Source: Lachnoclostridium sp. An131 (GTDB lineage Bacteria; Bacillota; Clostridia; Lachnospirales; Lachnospiraceae). From it: a stretch of DNA of 64,000 bases. The translations under genes and the position numbers were made by a program. Position 1 is the first letter of the stretch. Every line of letters starts with the position of its first letter. Location: the NCBI RefSeq assembly GCF_002160825.1, contig NZ_NFLI01000005.1, positions 62,001 through 126,000 on the forward strand. The letters are read 5' to 3'. Shown here piece after piece: positions 61,151 to 64,000 of the stretch. The notes under the pieces were generated by a model, which was not told the DNA's origin, searched no databases, and saw nothing but the letters and a program-made list of their open reading frames with translations.

Positions 61151-61636
61151 TCAGGAGCCTGAGAGCCTGATCTCACTCAGAATATCTTCACTTCGAAACC
61201 CCCGGCGCATCAGAAACAGATAAAATTTTCGCAGCTCCTCCTGGCTCGCCGTCTCCGGCTGGATCTGTTTTTTCTCCATCCAGCGCCGGATTTGTTCTCT
61301 TTCATCCTGAGGCTCCGCCTCCAGGCGCGCTTCTTCCAGAATCTCTTTTGAAATGCCTTTTTTGTAGAGAAGCTCCTGTTCCACCTGGCGGCGGCTCTTG
61401 ACGCGCCCACGGCTGTTCAGGTAATTCACCGCGTACCGCATATCATCCAGATAGTGGTATTTCTTTACATAGGCTACCGCGTCCTCCACAGCCTCCGGCT
61501 TATAGCTGCGCTCCAGCTTTGCACGAAGCTCCTGCTCCGTCCTGTCGCTGCGCTCCAGAATATAGAGAGCCCTGTGTCTGGCACGCTTGATATCTCCTGA
61601 TTTTTCGTTTTCTCTCTGCGGCTGTCTCTCTCTCAT
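61151..61636 (-). CDS. recX: RecA regulator RecX
   Basis: This 161-residue protein shows the three-helix repeats of RecX: ALYILERSDRTEQELRAKLE, VAYVKKYHYLDDMRYAVNYL, SRRQVEQELLYKKGISKEIL. RecX binds RecA filaments and limits recombination. It starts 12 bases after recA with AAAGGA close to the ATG and is cotranscribed with it. Confidence 0.94.
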   Translation of the reverse strand: MRERQPQRENEKSGDIKRARHRALYILERSDRTEQELRAKLERSYKPEAVEDAVAYVKKYHYLDDMRYAVNYLNSRGRVKSRRQVEQELLYKKGISKEILEEARLEAEPQDEREQIRRWMEKKQIQPETASQEELRKFYLFLMRRGFRSEDILSEIRLSGS

Positions 61637-61648
61637 TTCCTTTCACCG

Positions 61649-62716
61649 CTACTTATCTGCAGACTTTTCCGCAGACTTCTCCTTCGCTGCCTTATCCTCT
61701 GTCTCTCCTTCTGACTTCGCAGAATCGAGGCCAAAGCCTTCCCGCACCCTTTCCTCGATCTCCTCGCAGACTGCGGGGTTCTGCTTCAGATACAGCTTCG
61801 CATTCTCGCGGCCCTGTCCGATCTTTTCCCCATTGTAGGCATACCAGGCTCCGCTCTTATTCACCACGCCTGTATTGGCCGCCAGATCCAGGATATCTCC
61901 CTCTCTGGAAATTCCCTCACCAAACATGATATCAAACTCTGCTTCCTTAAACGGCGGCGCAATCTTATTCTTCACAACCTTAATCCGCGTACGGTTTCCG
62001 ACAATCTCTCCGCCCTGCTTCAACGTCTCGATCCGGCGCACATCCATACGGATGGAAGAATAGAATTTCAGAGCCCGGCCTCCTGTGGTCACCTCCGGAT
62101 TTCCAAACATTACGCCCACCTTTTCACGGAGCTGGTTGATGAAAATCACCGTACATTTCGACTTGCTGATGACTGCCGTCAGCTTTCTCAGCGCCTGGGA
62201 CATCAGACGTGCCTGCAGACCCACATGGGCGTCTCCCATATCGCCCTCAATCTCTGCCTTCGGAACCAGAGCCGCCACAGAATCTACGATAATGATATCC
62301 ACAGCGCCCGAGCGCACCATGGTTTCCGCAATCTCAAGAGCCTGCTCTCCGTTATCCGGCTGAGAAATATAGAGATTATCCACGTCCACTCCGATGTTCT
62401 TTGCATATACGGGATCCAGCGCATGCTCCGCGTCGATAAAGCCTGCAATACCGCCGCGCTTCTGCACCTCCGCCACCATATGAAGAGCCACCGTCGTCTT
62501 ACCGCTGGACTCCGGACCATACACCTCTATGATTCTTCCCTTGGGAATGCCGCCCAGTCCCAGTGCCAGATCCAGGCTCAGACAGCCTGTAGGCGTCGTC
62601 TCTATCTGCATATTGGCTCCCTTGTCACCCAGCTTCATGACGGAGCCCTTTCCAAACTGCTTCTCGATCTGAGCCAGCGCCGCATCCAGCGCTTTCAGCT
62701 TTTCTTCCTTAACCAT
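61649..62716 (-). CDS. recA: Recombinase RecA
   Basis: This 355-residue strand-exchange ATPase has Walker A GPESSGKT (67-74), Walker [13 protein letters not shown], loop L1 GDMGDAHVG, and loop L2 around [13 protein letters not shown]. The C-terminus is a charged Lys/Glu/Ser tail. The start has GGAG six bases upstream. A LexA-type box and sigma-A promoter precede it, so SOS induction is expected; lexA is outside the window. Confidence 0.98.
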   Translation of the reverse strand: MVKEEKLKALDAALAQIEKQFGKGSVMKLGDKGANMQIETTPTGCLSLDLALGLGGIPKGRIIEVYGPESSGKTTVALHMVAEVQKRGGIAGFIDAEHALDPVYAKNIGVDVDNLYISQPDNGEQALEIAETMVRSGAVDIIIVDSVAALVPKAEIEGDMGDAHVGLQARLMSQALRKLTAVISKSKCTVIFINQLREKVGVMFGNPEVTTGGRALKFYSSIRMDVRRIETLKQGGEIVGNRTRIKVVKNKIAPPFKEAEFDIMFGEGISREGDILDLAANTGVVNKSGAWYAYNGEKIGQGRENAKLYLKQNPAVCEEIEERVREGFGLDSAKSEGETEDKAAKEKSAEKSADK

Positions 62717-62750
62717 TTACTTCTCCTTATCCCTCTTCCAGATTTATTTT

Positions 62751-62764
62751 CGAATGTCTGTTCG
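62751..62764 (-). promoter_or_regulatory. LexA (DinR) box of recA
   Basis: CGAACAGACATTCG on the minus strand fits the Firmicute SOS box CGAACRNRYGTTYG in all but one core base. It starts about 14 bases after the -10 box. Confidence 0.75.
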
Positions 62765-62777
62765 TTTTCTGGATTCT

Positions 62778-62806
62778 ATCTTATTATATTTTCCCGCCTC
62801 TGTCAA
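62778..62806 (-). promoter_or_regulatory. Sigma-A promoter of recA
   Basis: Minus strand: TTGACA (62806-62801), 17-base spacer, TAAGAT (62783-62778). It lies inside the 3' end of the Rpn remnant. Confidence 0.8.
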
Positions 62807-63154
62807 GCAGAAAGCAGAAATCTTCCACGGAAGCCGACCTTGCCGCCAGCTTCAGCCAGTTCTTCAGAGCATCCGGATCCTTTTCTTCCAGAATTTTTTC
62901 CCGCAGCTCTTCCGGCACCGGGCCCAGCTCCTCCAGAAGCTCTATGACACTTTCCGCCTTTCCCCTCTGCCTTTCCCTCTGCTTTCCCTGCCAGTCTTTC
63001 AAGCGCTTTCTCTTCCCATGCCTGCATATACTTCACTCCCATTTCCTCGCTGGATCTTATCTTTTGAACAAAACTGTGAATTTTCCGGACAGTCCATCGT
63101 CTGATCGAACAGAAATCTGTCCAGCAGCGTTAATTCTCTTAAAGTTTTATGCAA
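62784..63154 (-). pseudogene. Remnant of an Rpn-family (PD-(D/E)XK) nuclease/transposase gene
   Basis: A TTG start at 63154 with GGAGGAGG seven bases upstream gives HKTLRELTLLDRFLFDQTMD, the standard N-terminus of Rpn proteins. The frame then fails, and the C-terminal parts follow in two other frames: EEMGVKYMQAWEEKALERL and KAESVIELLEELGPVPEEL with LKLAARSASVEDF. The catalytic core is gone, so this is an internal-deletion relic. Rpn genes are multicopy and recombination-active in clostridia. The recA promoter now overlaps its 3' end. Confidence 0.82.
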
Positions 63155-63498
63155 CTGTTTTCCTCCTCCATTTTATAAAAGATTGCATAAAGTTTCAACG
63201 TTCTCTTTTCAAAAACCCCTATCTTTTGTGCCGCTCCGTTTGCAAACTGGAAATCATGGAGAGAAATTCTCCTTTGAATCAGCAGATTTGCTGATATGTG
63301 CAGAATATCACGAATCCAGAAACAAATCAACTGTTTTTTACAAATTTATCCTTATTTCCTGTTAACCAAACCTACCTTCCCTTTTTGTTTCAGGAAGTCA
63401 GACTGAACAGCGCCAGCATACCATAGGCTTCATATCCCAGGTGTGCCGGCGCTGTCTACGTCTTTCTTTGTATTTACATTTCTTTATATTTTATACTT
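63155..63498. other. AT-rich intergenic region with one hairpin
   Basis: No gene was recognised. A hairpin at 63407-63455 (arms ACAGCGCC and GGCGCTGT, with further imperfect pairing) probably ends the minus-strand gene at 63499; no long T run follows. Confidence 0.5.
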
Positions 63499-63999
63499 CT
63501 ATTTCACCTCTGTGCCGCCCCACTCCACGACGGTAAACCCTTTCCTGGGCATCGTATGCAGCACAGGCTCCGGCACGTCTATCGGCTTCTCCAAAGGGCA
63601 GTAAGCCATAAATACCCGGATAATACTGTCCGGCTCCGGCTCAATATGCAGAGCGGCCTGACTGGTATACGCATCTGTCTGGAACGTAATCAGGTTCCAG
63701 GGATTCCTTTCCATCTGCGGCAGCCAGTATACGATAAATTCATTGTATTCCTCCGGTAAAAGGCCCAGCGCAGCCAGCTTTTCCTGAAGGAACTCTGCCG
63801 TAGCTTCCCCCTTCACCACGAAACCGCTGCTCATATCATACTGTGCATCCGTGACTCCTTCCCAGAACAGATAGGAATACTCCTTTCCGTCCCGCAGATT
63901 CTGCAGCGTGCCGTCCGGACGGGCTATCACATGCCAGCCGTCCTCATAAGCCGGATAGGTGCAGGTCAGCTCTCCTTCATAATCCAGCCAGACGCTGAC
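63499..63999 (-). CDS. Unknown protein, 5' end outside window
   Basis: The last 166 codons are visible, entering from the window edge as VSVWLDYEGELTCTYPAYED, then KEYSYLFWEG, a segment with LPEEYNEFIVYWLPQMERNP, and FMAYCPLEKPIDVPEP before the end VVEWGGTEVK. The Trp/Tyr-rich beta pattern recalls clostridial proteins of unknown function with an N-terminal export signal, but the N-terminus is not visible. I assign no function. Confidence 0.7.
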   Translation of the reverse strand, partial: VSVWLDYEGELTCTYPAYEDGWHVIARPDGTLQNLRDGKEYSYLFWEGVTDAQYDMSSGFVVKGEATAEFLQEKLAALGLLPEEYNEFIVYWLPQMERNPWNLITFQTDAYTSQAALHIEPEPDSIIRVFMAYCPLEKPIDVPEPVLHTMPRKGFTVVEWGGTEVK

Positions 64000-64000
64000 C

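Noticed and set aside
1-64000. CRISPR arrays, tRNA or rRNA genes
   Set aside because: No regularly spaced repeats, tRNA-like TTCGA arms or rRNA stretches were noticed on either strand.

Overview
The window reads as chromosome of a strictly anaerobic, spore-forming Firmicute of the Lachnospiraceae type (Clostridium cluster XIVa). I infer this from gene content and order: [FeFe] hydrogenase and AdhE-type fermentation genes, a PPi-dependent phosphofructokinase, spoIIM and a SpoVB-type flippase, the era-yqzL-recO order, an iscR-nifS-nifU-mnmA cluster, RNase Y, single-chain glycyl-tRNA synthetase, AGGAGG ribosome sites and sigma-A promoters with 17-base spacers. No tRNA, rRNA, CRISPR array, complete insertion sequence or prophage was seen.

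Layout. 1-1157: 5' part of an AdhE-type aldehyde dehydrogenase behind two tandem Rex-like operators. 1561-9950: a tightly coupled minus-strand catabolic operon of unknown substrate (anion transporter, lone HyuA-type protein, HExxH protein, two paralogous FAD oxidoreductases, zinc alcohol dehydrogenase), divergent from a ROK regulator (10007-11134). 11305-20071: housekeeping genes (pfp, glyS, a lipoprotein gene, recO, yqzL, era, an M16C peptidase). 20439-26429: a two-component system with a MacAB-like efflux pump; matching 22-base-spaced direct repeats lie before the regulator and before the pump. 26637-30205: a two-gene hydrogenase with a Rex-like site. 30490-32488: ptsH and ptsI. 33064-34435: an XRE regulator and a glycosyltransferase. 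34712-38020: tpiA, pgk and gap. 38274-42399: a PHP phosphatase and the Fe-S/thiouridine cluster under an IscR-like operator. 42575-45135: a flippase and DAHP synthase. 45142-46213: two roughly 170-base hairpin elements in opposite orientation around a decayed alpha/beta-hydrolase. 46226-50423: xerD, spoIIM, proC, rny. 50706-61028: purine and molybdenum region (xpt, an NCS2 permease, a BtuCD-like importer with ModE-like regulator and NTPase-MocA fusion, and a divergent three-subunit molybdenum hydroxylase). 61151-64000: recX, recA with a LexA-type box, an Rpn-nuclease remnant and a partial gene.

How the parts connect. Redox control by Rex probably joins adhE and the hydrogenase. The Mo importer, cofactor enzyme and hydroxylase form one functional unit next to xanthine salvage and transport, which suggests a purine-like substrate. 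The least explained unit is the ROK-linked operon; its enzyme set does not match a textbook pathway, and its two FAD genes share an almost identical 259-base 3' block that looks like gene conversion. All calls come from reading the sequence; no database search was run.
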